57,594 nucleotides of DNA from Gemmatimonadota bacterium (GTDB taxonomy: Bacteria; Gemmatimonadota; Gemmatimonadetes; Longimicrobiales; Gaopeijiaceae): the NCBI GenBank assembly GCA_016873995.1, contig VGVR01000020.1, forward strand, positions 1 through 57,594, written 5' to 3'. A program made the translations under genes and the position numbers. Below, piece after piece: positions 9,025 to 17,386 of this stretch. Each line of letters begins with the position of its first letter. The first letter of the stretch is position 1. The notes beneath the pieces are model-generated. The model was not told the DNA's origin, did no database searches, and worked only from the letters and a program-made list of their open reading frames with translations.

Positions 9025-10343
9025 TCCGTAGTTGGTGTCGGGACGAGTGGAGCGAGGAGCTCTGCTGTTCGGCCGGCAGCCCCTCGGTGCCGATCAATAT
9101 AGATAAACGCATGTTCCGCGGCTCGCCCACGAGCGTCGGGATCGAGCAGCCACGTCGATATTGCCTCGGCCAACCCCCTTCCGTTCGATGCGCTCCGAGC
9201 GCCGCCCGACGCCAGCAGCGCACCCGCCGCCGAAGAGCGCCCGTGGTGGGGCCCGAAGACCACCGGGACCCGCGCAGCCGCAGGCTCGAGCACCGAGTGG
9301 AGCCCCCGCCGCCCGAACCCGCCCCCGACGAAGGCGACGTCGGCGACCGTGTAGAGCTCCGCCAGCACCCCGACCCGCTCGACGATCATGGCATCGAGGT
9401 CGCTCGCTGACGTGCGCGCCTCGACCTCCGCGAGCGTGCTCGACTTCCAACCCGTGCGGCGGAGCTGGGCCAGCAGCGCAGCGACGCGCTCGGTGCTCGG
9501 CTCGTGCGGCGCGACGATGACGCGCACGTCCGGCACCTTGCGCCGCGCTTCCTCCAGCGCAGGAAGCAGCTCCGCTTCGTCCTCCGGCCAAGTCGAGCCG
9601 GCAACCACAGTGCGACGACGGGCCGCGTGGAACGGCGCCAGCGTCGCGGACTTCGGGTCCACACGAGCCGCCCGCGCCGCGGCGGCGTCGACCCCGGGGT
9701 CACCGGTCACGTGCACGTGCGCCGCCGGCACACCCAGTGTGACCAGCCCCGCAGCGTCCACGTCCGAGCACGCGCACGCCAGCGCGAGCGAGCCCCACGT
9801 CGAGCGCAACAGGTCGCGCGCCGGCCATCGCAGCCTGCCCGCGTTCTCGGGCACCGTCGCGGCAATCATGACGGCCGGAATGCGGCGCTGCACGGCCCCT
9901 TCCACGAGCACCGGCCAGACCTCGGTCTTCGTGAACGCGAGTAATGCGGGGCGAGCTCCGTCCAGCGCGGCGCCCACAGCGTCTCGTACATCCCAAGGCA
10001 GGTACGCCGCCACATGGGCACCCACCCGCGCGCCGATGCCCTCGGCGGACGGAGAGAAATGCGTGAACACGTGCTGGAGGCCGGGCCTCCGCTCCGCGAG
10101 CGCCTGCATCACCGCGCCCGCCTGGAGCGCCTCGCCCACACTCGGAGCGTGGAACCACGCCGTGGGGCGCGCGGGATCGCGCTCGGTTTTCCCCCACCGC
10201 GCCAGCGCCTCGTGGGCGTACCGCCTCCCGGAAATGCCCCTCGCGAGCTTGGAGCCACCCGCCCCGAGCAGCGGCGCTACGGCACGCGCCGCCTGCATCG
10301 ACGCCCGATAGAGGAAGGGAGCGGTGCTCACGGGCGGGAGCAT
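9021..10343 (-). CDS. waaA: 3-deoxy-D-manno-octulosonic acid transferase
   Basis: Kdo transferase (glycosyltransferase family 30) that adds Kdo to lipid A precursors at the inner membrane. It is 440 residues, near the usual ~425. Typical features are the N-terminal membrane-associated segment, FHAPSVGEALQA with the conserved Ser-Val-Gly-Glu, TKTEVWPVL, and the C-terminal nucleotide-sugar site with FVGGGFGRRGLHSVLEPAA. Its presence implies an LPS-type outer membrane. It is the first gene of a minus-strand operon and is divergent from the prohibitin pair, with an 85-nt shared upstream region. Confidence 0.9.
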   Translation of the reverse strand: MLPPVSTAPFLYRASMQAARAVAPLLGAGGSKLARGISGRRYAHEALARWGKTERDPARPTAWFHAPSVGEALQAGAVMQALAERRPGLQHVFTHFSPSAEGIGARVGAHVAAYLPWDVRDAVGAALDGARPALLAFTKTEVWPVLVEGAVQRRIPAVMIAATVPENAGRLRWPARDLLRSTWGSLALACACSDVDAAGLVTLGVPAAHVHVTGDPGVDAAAARAARVDPKSATLAPFHAARRRTVVAGSTWPEDEAELLPALEEARRKVPDVRVIVAPHEPSTERVAALLAQLRRTGWKSSTLAEVEARTSASDLDAMIVERVGVLAELYTVADVAFVGGGFGRRGLHSVLEPAAARVPVVFGPHHGRSSAAGALLASGGARSASNGRGLAEAISTWLLDPDARGRAAEHAFIYIDRHRGAAGRTAELLAPLVPTPTTE

Positions 10344-10428
10344 AGGTACCGCGCGGACGGGTCGGTAGATTGACGGGCGCGGCCGACTGGTACGTAGGGG
10401 GGCAGTACGTCGCTAAACGGAGCAGACC

Positions 10429-10593
10429 ATGGGTTCGATCTTCCTCGCGATCATCGCGATCCTCATCGGCGCCGCCATCCGCTCGGGCGGCCTACTCGCA
10501 CGCAGGCCGGGAACCGAGGGAGCGGCCAAGCTCGCCGGCTACGGTGTCATGGGCGCCGGCATTCTGATCCTGCTGGGAACGGCTTCGCCGTGA
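10429..10593 (+). CDS. Small two-helix membrane ORF, detached anchor of the next gene
   Basis: A 54-residue ORF beginning at ATG 10429 with two hydrophobic stretches, residues ~4-18 (IFLAIIAILIG) and ~35-50 (GVMGAGILILLG). It ends in TGA that overlaps the GTG of the prohibitin-like gene as GTGA. Prohibitin-family proteins normally start with just such a membrane hairpin and continue into VxxGxVGV. Read across the junction, the two chains would join smoothly. It is either a truly separate translationally coupled subunit or the product of a 1-nt frameshift. Too small to assign by itself. Confidence 0.6.
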   Translation: MGSIFLAIIAILIGAAIRSGGLLARRPGTEGAAKLAGYGVMGAGILILLGTASP

Positions 10594-11330
10594 TCTCGGT
10601 CGGCGAGGTCGGCGTGCAGCACTTCCCCGGCAACATCAGCACCACGCCGCTCGAGCAGGGTGTGCACGTGATCAACCCGCTCGCGAGCATCGAGAAGATG
10701 TCGGTGCGCGAGCAGGCCTACCCGCCCGGCGGCGGCATCGAGCACATCGAGGCGCAGACGAGCGAGCAGCTCAACGTGGCACTCGAGGTGTCGATCCTCT
10801 TCCGTCTCGACCCGGCCAACGCACCCGACCTCTATCAGCGTCTGGGGAGCGAGGAGCAGATCAAGAGCAGCATCGTCCTGAACGCAGTGAGGAACGGCGT
10901 ACGTGATGCCGTTGCGACCAAATCCATCAACGACATCTTCTCCCCCAATCGTCGGGAGCTCGCGAGCGAAATGCTCGCCGCCGTCCAGTCGAAGGCGGGT
11001 GACCGCATCCAGGTGCTCGACGTGTTCGTGCGCGACGTGCAGGCGCCGGCGCGTGTGCGCGAGTCGATCGAGGAGAAGCTGCAGCGTGAGCAGCAGGTAG
11101 CCTCCGAGCGCTTCCAGACCGAGATCATCCAGGAGCGCGCGCTCCAGGCCGTCGAAGAGGCCAAGGGCATCGCCGAGGCGCAGCGCATCATCTCGGAGGG
11201 GCTGACCCCCGCCTACCTCACGTTCCACTACATCGAGCAGCTCGCGACCCTTCCTGCCGGCTCGGTCGTGTACGTGCCCACGGAGGGCGGCGTCCCGCTC
11301 ATGAGGTCGATCGGCGGTGGAGGCCAGTAG
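10590..11330 (+). CDS. Prohibitin-like SPFH-domain protein lacking its own anchor
   Basis: A 246-residue SPFH/Band-7 protein. It starts at GTG 10590 with VISVGEVGVQHF, the first strand of the SPFH fold, and has LEQGVHVINP, DVQAPARVRESIEEK and the long charged coiled coil with ERALQAVEEAKGIAEAQRI typical of prohibitins. Such proteins form large membrane-bound rings that scaffold proteases. No hydrophobic N-terminus is present in this ORF; it lies on the overlapping upstream ORF. The stop overlaps the start of the aminopeptidase gene by 14 nt. Confidence 0.82.
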   Translation: MISVGEVGVQHFPGNISTTPLEQGVHVINPLASIEKMSVREQAYPPGGGIEHIEAQTSEQLNVALEVSILFRLDPANAPDLYQRLGSEEQIKSSIVLNAVRNGVRDAVATKSINDIFSPNRRELASEMLAAVQSKAGDRIQVLDVFVRDVQAPARVRESIEEKLQREQQVASERFQTEIIQERALQAVEEAKGIAEAQRIISEGLTPAYLTFHYIEQLATLPAGSVVYVPTEGGVPLMRSIGGGGQ

Positions 11331-12432
11331 CGGACCGACGCCCGGCGGCGCGAAGAAGCCGAGGCGCTGGCTAAAGGCGATTCTCGCGCTCGCCGCGGTC
11401 AGCCTCGCGGCGAGCTGCGTGGCGTGCTCGCCCGTGTACGTGGTGAAGGCGGGCATCGCGGAGGCTCGCATCCTGCGTGCTCGCCGGCCGATTCCCGAGG
11501 TGGTCGCCGACTCATCGACCGATGCGGCCACGCGCGGCAAGCTCGCCTACGTCCTCGAGGCGCGGCGGTTCGCAGCCGAGGAGCTGGGTATCGATGTCGG
11601 TGACTCCTATACCATGTACACGCGGCTCGACCGCGACACGCTCGCGCTCGTGGTGCAGGCCGCGCCCAAGGACCAGATCGCCCCCGTCACCTGGTGGTTC
11701 CCCATCGTAGGTCGTGTGCCCTACCGCGGGTTCTTCTCCGTGGAGGATGCCCTCGAGGCCGAGGCCGACCTCCAGGCCGAGGGCTACGACACGTACGTGC
11801 GGCCCACGGCCGCGTTCAGCACGCTCGGCTGGTTCAACGACCCGATCCTCTCGAGCGTGCTCGTCGCCGACGAGGTCGAGGTCGTCGAGACCGTGCTGCA
11901 CGAGCTCTCGCACCAGTTCCTGTTCATCCCTGGGCAGGTCGGGTTCAACGAGAGCTTCGCTCAGTTCGTGGGACGCGTCGCAGCTATCCGGTTCTTCTGC
12001 ACACGCGAGGGGAGCGGCCCCGACTCCGTGAAGTGCGCGCGGGCTCAGGCGCGTTGGCGCGACGAGCAGCGCTTCAGCGTCTTCCTGGGCGAGTTCATCG
12101 ATGACCTCGAGCGACTCTACCGCGACCCGTCGCTCACCCTCGAGGACAAGGTCGCCCGCCGGGAAGGCGTGATCGCCGCCGCGCTCGCGCGCTTCGACGC
12201 CGAAGTCGTGCCCGAGCTCGAGGGCCTCACGTTCGCCGGCTTCCGCAACACGCCCATCAACAACGCGACGCTCATGGGGCGCGTGTTCTACTACAACCGG
12301 CTCACCGATTTCGACGCTCTGCTCACCCAGCACGGAGGCGATCTGCGCGCCGTGCTGGCGGACCTGAAGGAGCGGTCCGGCACCGTCGACGACGCGTTCG
12401 AGCTGCTGCCGGGGTCGACGGCCGGGCAGTAG
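11317..12432 (+). CDS. Putative zinc aminopeptidase lipoprotein (PF10023-like)
   Basis: A 371-residue exported protein matching the predicted aminopeptidase family of COG4324. After a basic N-terminus there is a hydrophobic stretch and a Cys-rich lipobox region (LAASCVACS), consistent with a lipoprotein. The zinc site is HELSHQ (His195, Glu196, His199), followed by GFNESFAQFVG, whose Glu is a likely third ligand. ARWRDEQRF and the C-terminal FYYNRLTDFDALL are also family-like. The GTG start at 11317 overlaps the prohibitin-like gene, so the three genes 10429-12432 form one unit. The substrate is unknown. Confidence 0.75.
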   Translation: MEASSGPTPGGAKKPRRWLKAILALAAVSLAASCVACSPVYVVKAGIAEARILRARRPIPEVVADSSTDAATRGKLAYVLEARRFAAEELGIDVGDSYTMYTRLDRDTLALVVQAAPKDQIAPVTWWFPIVGRVPYRGFFSVEDALEAEADLQAEGYDTYVRPTAAFSTLGWFNDPILSSVLVADEVEVVETVLHELSHQFLFIPGQVGFNESFAQFVGRVAAIRFFCTREGSGPDSVKCARAQARWRDEQRFSVFLGEFIDDLERLYRDPSLTLEDKVARREGVIAAALARFDAEVVPELEGLTFAGFRNTPINNATLMGRVFYYNRLTDFDALLTQHGGDLRAVLADLKERSGTVDDAFELLPGSTAGQ

Positions 12433-12542
12433 GCCGATTTCGGCATTTTCCGGCGCCCCAATCGGTGCTCCATCATCCCGTGCATGCCGCGCTGGCATTC
12501 AGCGGAGGCACGCTCAGGGGGCCCCACCATTGAGCCTGCCTG

Positions 12543-12562
12543 GCTTACATCATAATGTAGGC
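12543..12562. promoter_or_regulatory. Palindromic operator overlapping the vapBC -10 box
   Basis: A 20-nt imperfect palindrome with 8-nt arms gcttacat / atgtaggc (7 of 8 paired) around CATA. A -10-like box CATAAT lies at 12551-12556, inside it, with TTGAGC at 12530-12535 as a weak -35 (15-nt spacer). The start codon is only about 10 nt after the -10, so the mRNA would be nearly leaderless. The layout fits self-repression by the VapB-VapC complex. Confidence 0.6.
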
Positions 12563-12565
12563 GGC

Positions 12566-12811
12566 ATGATGACCAGAACGCAGATCTCCCTGGACCGGGA
12601 GCTCCTCCGACGCGCGCGTCGGAAGGCCAGCGAGCAGCGCATCTCTTTGGCCGAGTACATGCGCCGGCTGGTGACTGCAGACCTCGAACCGCCGCCTGCC
12701 ACGGGCGACGTGAGCGCCATCTTCGGCATGATCAGCACGGGCGGTACGAACATCGCGCGTGACAAGGACAAGATGGTCGGCGAGGCGGTGCGGAAGCTGC
12801 ACGGCAAGTGA
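12566..12811 (+). CDS. vapB: VapB-type antitoxin
   Basis: An 81-residue small protein upstream of and overlapping a PIN toxin. The N-terminal ~45 residues (RTQISLDRELLRRARRKA, then SLAEYMRRLV) are a ribbon-helix-helix DNA-binding motif, and the C-terminal tail should wrap the toxin. ATG 12566 or 12569 is the likely start. An upstream in-frame ATG at 12530 would run through the palindromic operator and is less likely. It should neutralise VapC and, with it, repress the promoter at 12530-12562. Confidence 0.82.
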   Translation: MMTRTQISLDRELLRRARRKASEQRISLAEYMRRLVTADLEPPPATGDVSAIFGMISTGGTNIARDKDKMVGEAVRKLHGK

Positions 12812-13221
12812 GCGTCTTCGTCGATACGTCGGCGTGGTACGCGGCGGTCGACGCGACCGATAGAGACCACGCCAGTGCGCGCGCGGTGCTCGGAGCTCCA
12901 GAAACATTCGTGACCACCGACCCGGTGCTCGTCGAGACGTGGCTTCTCGTGCGAGCCCGGAGCCACCACGCTGCCGCCGACGCGTTCTGGCAACGCATCC
13001 GAGCCGGCGCCGCGCGCATCGAGTGCGCAACGCCCGGAGACCTCGAGGTTGCCTGGCAGATCGGGGAGCGGTACCCCGACCAGGATTTCTCGCTGGTCGA
13101 CCGCACGAGCTTCGCGGTCATGATGCGACTCGGCATCACGAAGGTCGCGTCGTTCGACAACGACTTCGCGGTCTTCAGGTACGGCCCGCGCGACACGCTC
13201 GCGTTCGAGGTGCTGCGGTAG
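12808..13221 (+). CDS. vapC: VapC-type PIN-domain ribonuclease toxin
   Basis: A 137-residue PIN domain. The acidic metal-binding residues are visible: Asp6 in VFVDTSAW, Glu in VLVETWLL near 43, Asp in SLVDRTSF near 94 and Asp in ASFDNDF near 111. Most VapC toxins cleave tRNA or rRNA at one site; the target cannot be predicted. The GTG start overlaps the vapB TGA (GTGA), giving the usual co-translated order. The tRNA array at 34.5-37.0 kb supplies several possible targets, but no link is shown. Confidence 0.88.
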   Translation: MSVFVDTSAWYAAVDATDRDHASARAVLGAPETFVTTDPVLVETWLLVRARSHHAAADAFWQRIRAGAARIECATPGDLEVAWQIGERYPDQDFSLVDRTSFAVMMRLGITKVASFDNDFAVFRYGPRDTLAFEVLR

Positions 13222-13229
13222 GGCGGCTC

Positions 13230-14981
13230 CTAGATCCTCGCCTGCACCGTATACAGCTCGTGGTACCTACCCTTCGCGGCGATGAGCTCCTCGTGCTTGC
13301 CGCGCTCGACGATGCGCCCGTCCTCGATCACCAGGATGAGGTCGGCGCGCTGGATCGTCGTGAGCCGGTGCGCGATGACGATGGTGGTGCGGCCCTCGAG
13401 CAGGTCCCCGAGGCTCTTCTGGATGAGCGCCTCGCTCTCCGTGTCGAGGCTCGAGGTCGCCTCGTCGAGAAGCAATAGGCGAGGGTTCGCGAGCAGGGCG
13501 CGAGCGATCGTGACGCGCTGGCGCTGACCGCCCGAGAGCTTCACGCCTCGCTCGCCAATCACGGTGTCGAGCTTTTCGGGGAACTTGTCGGAGAACGCGG
13601 TCACGTAAGCCTTTTCGGCGGCGTCCTGGATCTCCGCATCGGTGGCGTCGGGACGCGCGAAGCGCAGGTTCTCGCGCATCGTGCCGTCGAAGAGGAAGTC
13701 GCTCTGGAAGACGAGGCCGAGCTGCTCGCGGTAGGAGCCGAGCTTCACCGTGCGCAGGTCGACGCCGTCGACGAGCACTTTCCCCTGGTCGGGTTCGATG
13801 AACGCGGCTGCCAGGCCTGCGATCGTGGACTTTCCCGAGCCCGAGCTCCCGACCAGCGCCACCACGGTCCCGGGAGGAGCGTCGAAATCGATCCCTTTCA
13901 GAACGGGCTTTCCCTTCTCGTAGGCGAAATGCACGCCCTGGAACGAGAGGTGCCCACGGATCTGAGGCATCGCTTGGGTCCGGAGCGGATCATCGTCCTC
14001 TGCGGGCCACGAGAGGAGCTCGGCCGTCCGGTCGAGGCCGGCGAACGCCTCGGTCATCTGGGTGCCGATGTTCGCCAACTGGAACACGGGCGCGACGAGG
14101 AAGCCGAGCGAGAGCACGAAGGAGAGGAGCTCTCCGAGTGTGAGATTCCCCTGCCCGATCTGCCATCCGCCGTAGCCCATGATCATGAGGGACGCCATGC
14201 CCATGAAGAGGGTCCCGAGGCTGGTGACGAGGCTCGTGGTGGTCAGCGTGCCCTTCACGTTTTCGTAGATGCGCATGGCGCCGGCCGAGAAGATATCCGA
14301 CTCCTTGTCGAGCGCGTGGAACCCCTTCACCACGCGAATCCCCCCGAGCGATTCCGTGAGACGTCCGGTGACCTCCGCCTGGATGCGACCGCGCTCCCGA
14401 AACGCCGGGCGCAGCTTCTTGAACGCGCGCGTGGAGACCAGCGCGAACCCGCCGAGCGGTATGAGGGCGAGCGCGGTCATGATCGGGTTGATCGTCAGCA
14501 GATAGACGAACGCGAGCACACCGGTGATCGAGCCTCCGATGAGCTGCACGAGGCCCGTGCCGACGAGGTTCCTGACCCCTTCCACGTCCTCCATGATGCG
14601 CGTGACGAGCACGCCGGACTTCGTGTTGTCGAAGACACGGACGGGAAGGCGCAGCACGTGGTACTGCACTTGGATGCGCAGCTGCGCTATGAGGTGCTGG
14701 GCCTCGACCGAGAGCAGTCGCACGAGGGTGTACGACGTGATCGCCTGGATGGTGACGGCGACGGCGACGAGCGAGAGCAGCGTCCACAAGAAGCCGATGT
14801 CTCCAGCCACCACGCGGTCGAGATACCGGGCGGATACGGGCAACACGAAGCCCGATAGCCGGTTGATCAGGATCAACACCAGCCCGATCGCGACCAGCTT
14901 GCGCCGCGGCCATATGATCTCACGGAAAGCGTGCTTGAGGCTCGCCCCGGAGATCTTCTTCTTGGACTTGGCTTCCGACAT
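13230..14981 (-). CDS. ABC exporter, fused membrane and ATPase domains
   Basis: A 583-residue half-transporter with six transmembrane helices in residues ~25-310 and a canonical ATPase domain: Walker A GSSGSGKST (~381), signature VKLSGGQRQR (~482), Walker B LLLLDEATSS and IAHRLT. It differs from the exporter at 5512 in having a perfect LSGGQ and in overall sequence, so the two are not recent duplicates. It stands alone on the minus strand, convergent with vapC (8 nt between stops). Its upstream region holds a leuS-like relic. The substrate is unknown. Confidence 0.9.
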   Translation of the reverse strand: MSEAKSKKKISGASLKHAFREIIWPRRKLVAIGLVLILINRLSGFVLPVSARYLDRVVAGDIGFLWTLLSLVAVAVTIQAITSYTLVRLLSVEAQHLIAQLRIQVQYHVLRLPVRVFDNTKSGVLVTRIMEDVEGVRNLVGTGLVQLIGGSITGVLAFVYLLTINPIMTALALIPLGGFALVSTRAFKKLRPAFRERGRIQAEVTGRLTESLGGIRVVKGFHALDKESDIFSAGAMRIYENVKGTLTTTSLVTSLGTLFMGMASLMIMGYGGWQIGQGNLTLGELLSFVLSLGFLVAPVFQLANIGTQMTEAFAGLDRTAELLSWPAEDDDPLRTQAMPQIRGHLSFQGVHFAYEKGKPVLKGIDFDAPPGTVVALVGSSGSGKSTIAGLAAAFIEPDQGKVLVDGVDLRTVKLGSYREQLGLVFQSDFLFDGTMRENLRFARPDATDAEIQDAAEKAYVTAFSDKFPEKLDTVIGERGVKLSGGQRQRVTIARALLANPRLLLLDEATSSLDTESEALIQKSLGDLLEGRTTIVIAHRLTTIQRADLILVIEDGRIVERGKHEELIAAKGRYHELYTVQARI

Positions 14982-15010
14982 TCGCTCGCTCGCCGTGGTG
15001 GCCTCGTTTC

Positions 15011-15066
15011 CGCCGAGAATGGTAAACGAAGTGGGGGACGGTTACGACCCGCGGGCCGTTGAAGCC
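15011..15066 (+). pseudogene. Relic copy of the leuS start region
   Basis: These 56 nt match leuS bases 20450-20505 at 47 of 56 positions, including the bases before the ATG, the ATG itself and codons for DGYDP.AVEA. After GAAGCC the similarity stops and no synthetase sequence follows. The frame stays open to 15138 but resembles nothing. It lies between the divergent exporter and the PQQ dehydrogenase. Confidence 0.6.
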
Positions 15067-15175
15067 GCGTCGCCTGCGGGCACCCAGAGCCCCCCGTCTG
15101 TCGGGGCGGGAGACCCCGTCGTAGGATTTCCGGCGTGAAGAGACGGCCCCTGCCCGAACAGGAGTCACGACGACG

Positions 15176-17317
15176 ATGACACGCGCGATTCTACGACTGG
15201 CGCTCGGCGCGTCGAGCGCGCTGCTCCTCTTGCTGCCGCAAGCCGCGGCGGCCCAGACGACGGCCTCGTACACGTCCGCGCAAGCGCAGCAGGGCGAAGA
15301 GGTCTATCGGCGGGCGTGCGCCCGCTGCCACCGCGCAGACCTCAGCGGCGACGGCGACGCGCCCGCACTCTCGGGGCCCGGCTTCCTGAGCTCGCGGGGC
15401 GCGCGCCCGGCCGCGGTGGTGGCCGGCTTCATCCGCACGACCATGCCACCAGGCGGACAGAGCACCCTGACGGAGGACGAGTACCTCGCGATGACCGCCT
15501 ACCTCATGCGGCAGAACGGGATCGCACCCGGATCGAGCGCGCTGAGCTTCGACTCGGACGGCGGCCTCCTGACTTCGGTCGCGCTCATCACCGACGATGT
15601 CCCGCCGCGCCCGGGGCGTCCCAGCTCGATCCCCTCGCCGTGGGGCCTCGACGAGCCTCCGGACTTCGGCGACGTCAACGAGACATCCACCGGCATCACG
15701 CGCACGTTCACGCGCATCGAGGACTTCCGGCCGGTCAGTGACGCGGAGCTACAGAGTCCTCCCGCGGAGCAGTGGCTCAACCCGCGCTGGAACCTCAGCT
15801 CGTGGGGGTACAGCCCGCTGGATCAGCTCAACACCGAGAACGTCGACCAACTCGAGCTCACATGGGTGTGGGGCATGGAGGACGGGATCCGCACGCAGCC
15901 CACCCCGCTCGTTCGCGACGGGGTCATGTTCCTCCCGAACTGGGGCAGCGTGGTGCAGGCCCTGGACGCCAAGACCGGTACGCTCCTCTGGGAGTATAGG
16001 CGCAAATTCGGACCGGAAGGTCCGATCGGGCGCGGGCGGTCCCGCACGATCGCGATCTGGGAGGACCTGATCATCGTATCGACGGCCGACGCGTACATCA
16101 TCGCTCTCGATGCGCGCACCGGCGTGCTGCGCTGGGAGACGGCGCTCGCCGAGCCCGGCAATGAGCACGAGAACTCGAGCGGGCCGATCATCGCGAACGG
16201 CAAGGTCATCGACGGCATCAACGGGTGTAACGACGCGCCCTGCTTCATCACGGCGCTCGATGCGCGTACGGGACGCTTCCTGTGGAAGCGATTCACGATC
16301 GCGCAACCGGGTGAGCCCGGCGACGAGACCTGGGGTGGCAAGCCGGTCGAGGAGCGGAACGGCGGCGAAGTGTGGAACCTCGGCAGCTACGATCCGCAGC
16401 TCGGGCTGGTCTACTACGGTGTGGCGCAGACGAAACCGTGGGCGGCCATTACGCGTGGCTCGGCGATGACGGACTCCGTGCTCTACGCCAGCTCGACCAT
16501 CGCGCTGAACGAGAACACGGGTGAGATCGTCTGGTACCGGACCCACGTGCCGAACGAGTCGCAGGACATGGACGAGGGGATGGAGCAGATCCTCATCGAC
16601 GGCAACGGGCCGCCCGCGCTGGTGACGGCGGGTAAGCACGGCATCCTGTGGGTGTTGGATCGACGCACGGGGAGGTTCCTCGACCTGAAGGAGATGGTCT
16701 ACCAGAACCAACTCATCCTCGACTACGAGACCGGCGCCGTGCAGTACCGCCCCGACCTCCGCGATGCCCAGATCGGGCAGTGGCTCTCCGTCTGTCCGTC
16801 GACCGCGGGCGGGAAGAACTGGCACAACATGAGCTACCACCCCGGCACGAACCTGATCGTGGCGCCGCTCAGCCAGACCTGCATGGACATCGTCCACAGA
16901 CAGAACAACTCGAGTCGCGTGTGGATGGAGATGCCCGAAACGAATGGCATGATCGCGAAGCTCGGCGCCTACGACGCGCGTACCCTGGAAGAAGTCTGGA
17001 CCCGCGAGCAGGGCGCTCCTTTCCTCACCTCGATCCTGACCACGGCAGGCGGGCTCGCGTTCGCCGGCGACTACGACCGTTACATCCACGCGTACGACGT
17101 GCGCACGGGCGAAGAGCTCTGGCAGACGCGCCTGGGCACCGCGGTCCAGGGGAGTCCCATCACCTATATGGTGGACGGCGTGCAGTACCTGGCAGTCCCG
17201 GCCACCGTGGTCGGGGGGAGCCCGTGGGTCGTCTCGACCCTCTTGGCGCCGGAGATCCACATCCCGCCGGGCGAGCGGCACAACGCGATGTACGTGTTCC
17301 GGCTCGGGGGGAGGTGA
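15176..17317 (+). CDS. Cytochrome c / PQQ-dependent dehydrogenase
   Basis: A 713-residue periplasmic quinoprotein. The signal peptide is residues 1-26 (ending AAAAQ). Residues ~35-115 are a class I cytochrome c domain with heme motif CARCH (48-52) and a distal Met in TTMPPGG. Residues ~185-713 form an eight-bladed PQQ propeller with repeated LDARTG strands, [17 protein letters not shown] and [13 protein letters not shown]. It should oxidise an alcohol or aldehyde and pass electrons to its own heme and then to the respiratory chain. The haem-first order is opposite to many quinohemoprotein alcohol dehydrogenases, where heme is C-terminal. The ribosome site AGGAG is 12 nt before the ATG. Substrate and metal (Ca or lanthanide) are not decided. 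Confidence 0.88.
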   Translation: MTRAILRLALGASSALLLLLPQAAAAQTTASYTSAQAQQGEEVYRRACARCHRADLSGDGDAPALSGPGFLSSRGARPAAVVAGFIRTTMPPGGQSTLTEDEYLAMTAYLMRQNGIAPGSSALSFDSDGGLLTSVALITDDVPPRPGRPSSIPSPWGLDEPPDFGDVNETSTGITRTFTRIEDFRPVSDAELQSPPAEQWLNPRWNLSSWGYSPLDQLNTENVDQLELTWVWGMEDGIRTQPTPLVRDGVMFLPNWGSVVQALDAKTGTLLWEYRRKFGPEGPIGRGRSRTIAIWEDLIIVSTADAYIIALDARTGVLRWETALAEPGNEHENSSGPIIANGKVIDGINGCNDAPCFITALDARTGRFLWKRFTIAQPGEPGDETWGGKPVEERNGGEVWNLGSYDPQLGLVYYGVAQTKPWAAITRGSAMTDSVLYASSTIALNENTGEIVWYRTHVPNESQDMDEGMEQILIDGNGPPALVTAGKHGILWVLDRRTGRFLDLKEMVYQNQLILDYETGAVQYRPDLRDAQIGQWLSVCPSTAGGKNWHNMSYHPGTNLIVAPLSQTCMDIVHRQNNSSRVWMEMPETNGMIAKLGAYDARTLEEVWTREQGAPFLTSILTTAGGLAFAGDYDRYIHAYDVRTGEELWQTRLGTAVQGSPITYMVDGVQYLAVPATVVGGSPWVVSTLLAPEIHIPPGERHNAMYVFRLGGR

Positions 17318-17320
17318 CGC

Positions 17321-17370
17321 GGCGCCGCCTATCTCCCGAGGGTCGAAGCTCACCCGGGGTAGGCGGCGCC
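17321..17370. terminator. Bidirectional hairpin between convergent genes
   Basis: Perfect 11-bp inverted repeat ggcgccgccta / taggcggcgcc (17321-17331 and 17360-17370) with a 28-nt centre, exactly between the converging PQQ dehydrogenase and MBL-fold genes. No strong T-run, so a structural or factor-assisted terminator is likely. Confidence 0.55.
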
Positions 17371-17386
17371 ATGCGGGGCTGTCCCG

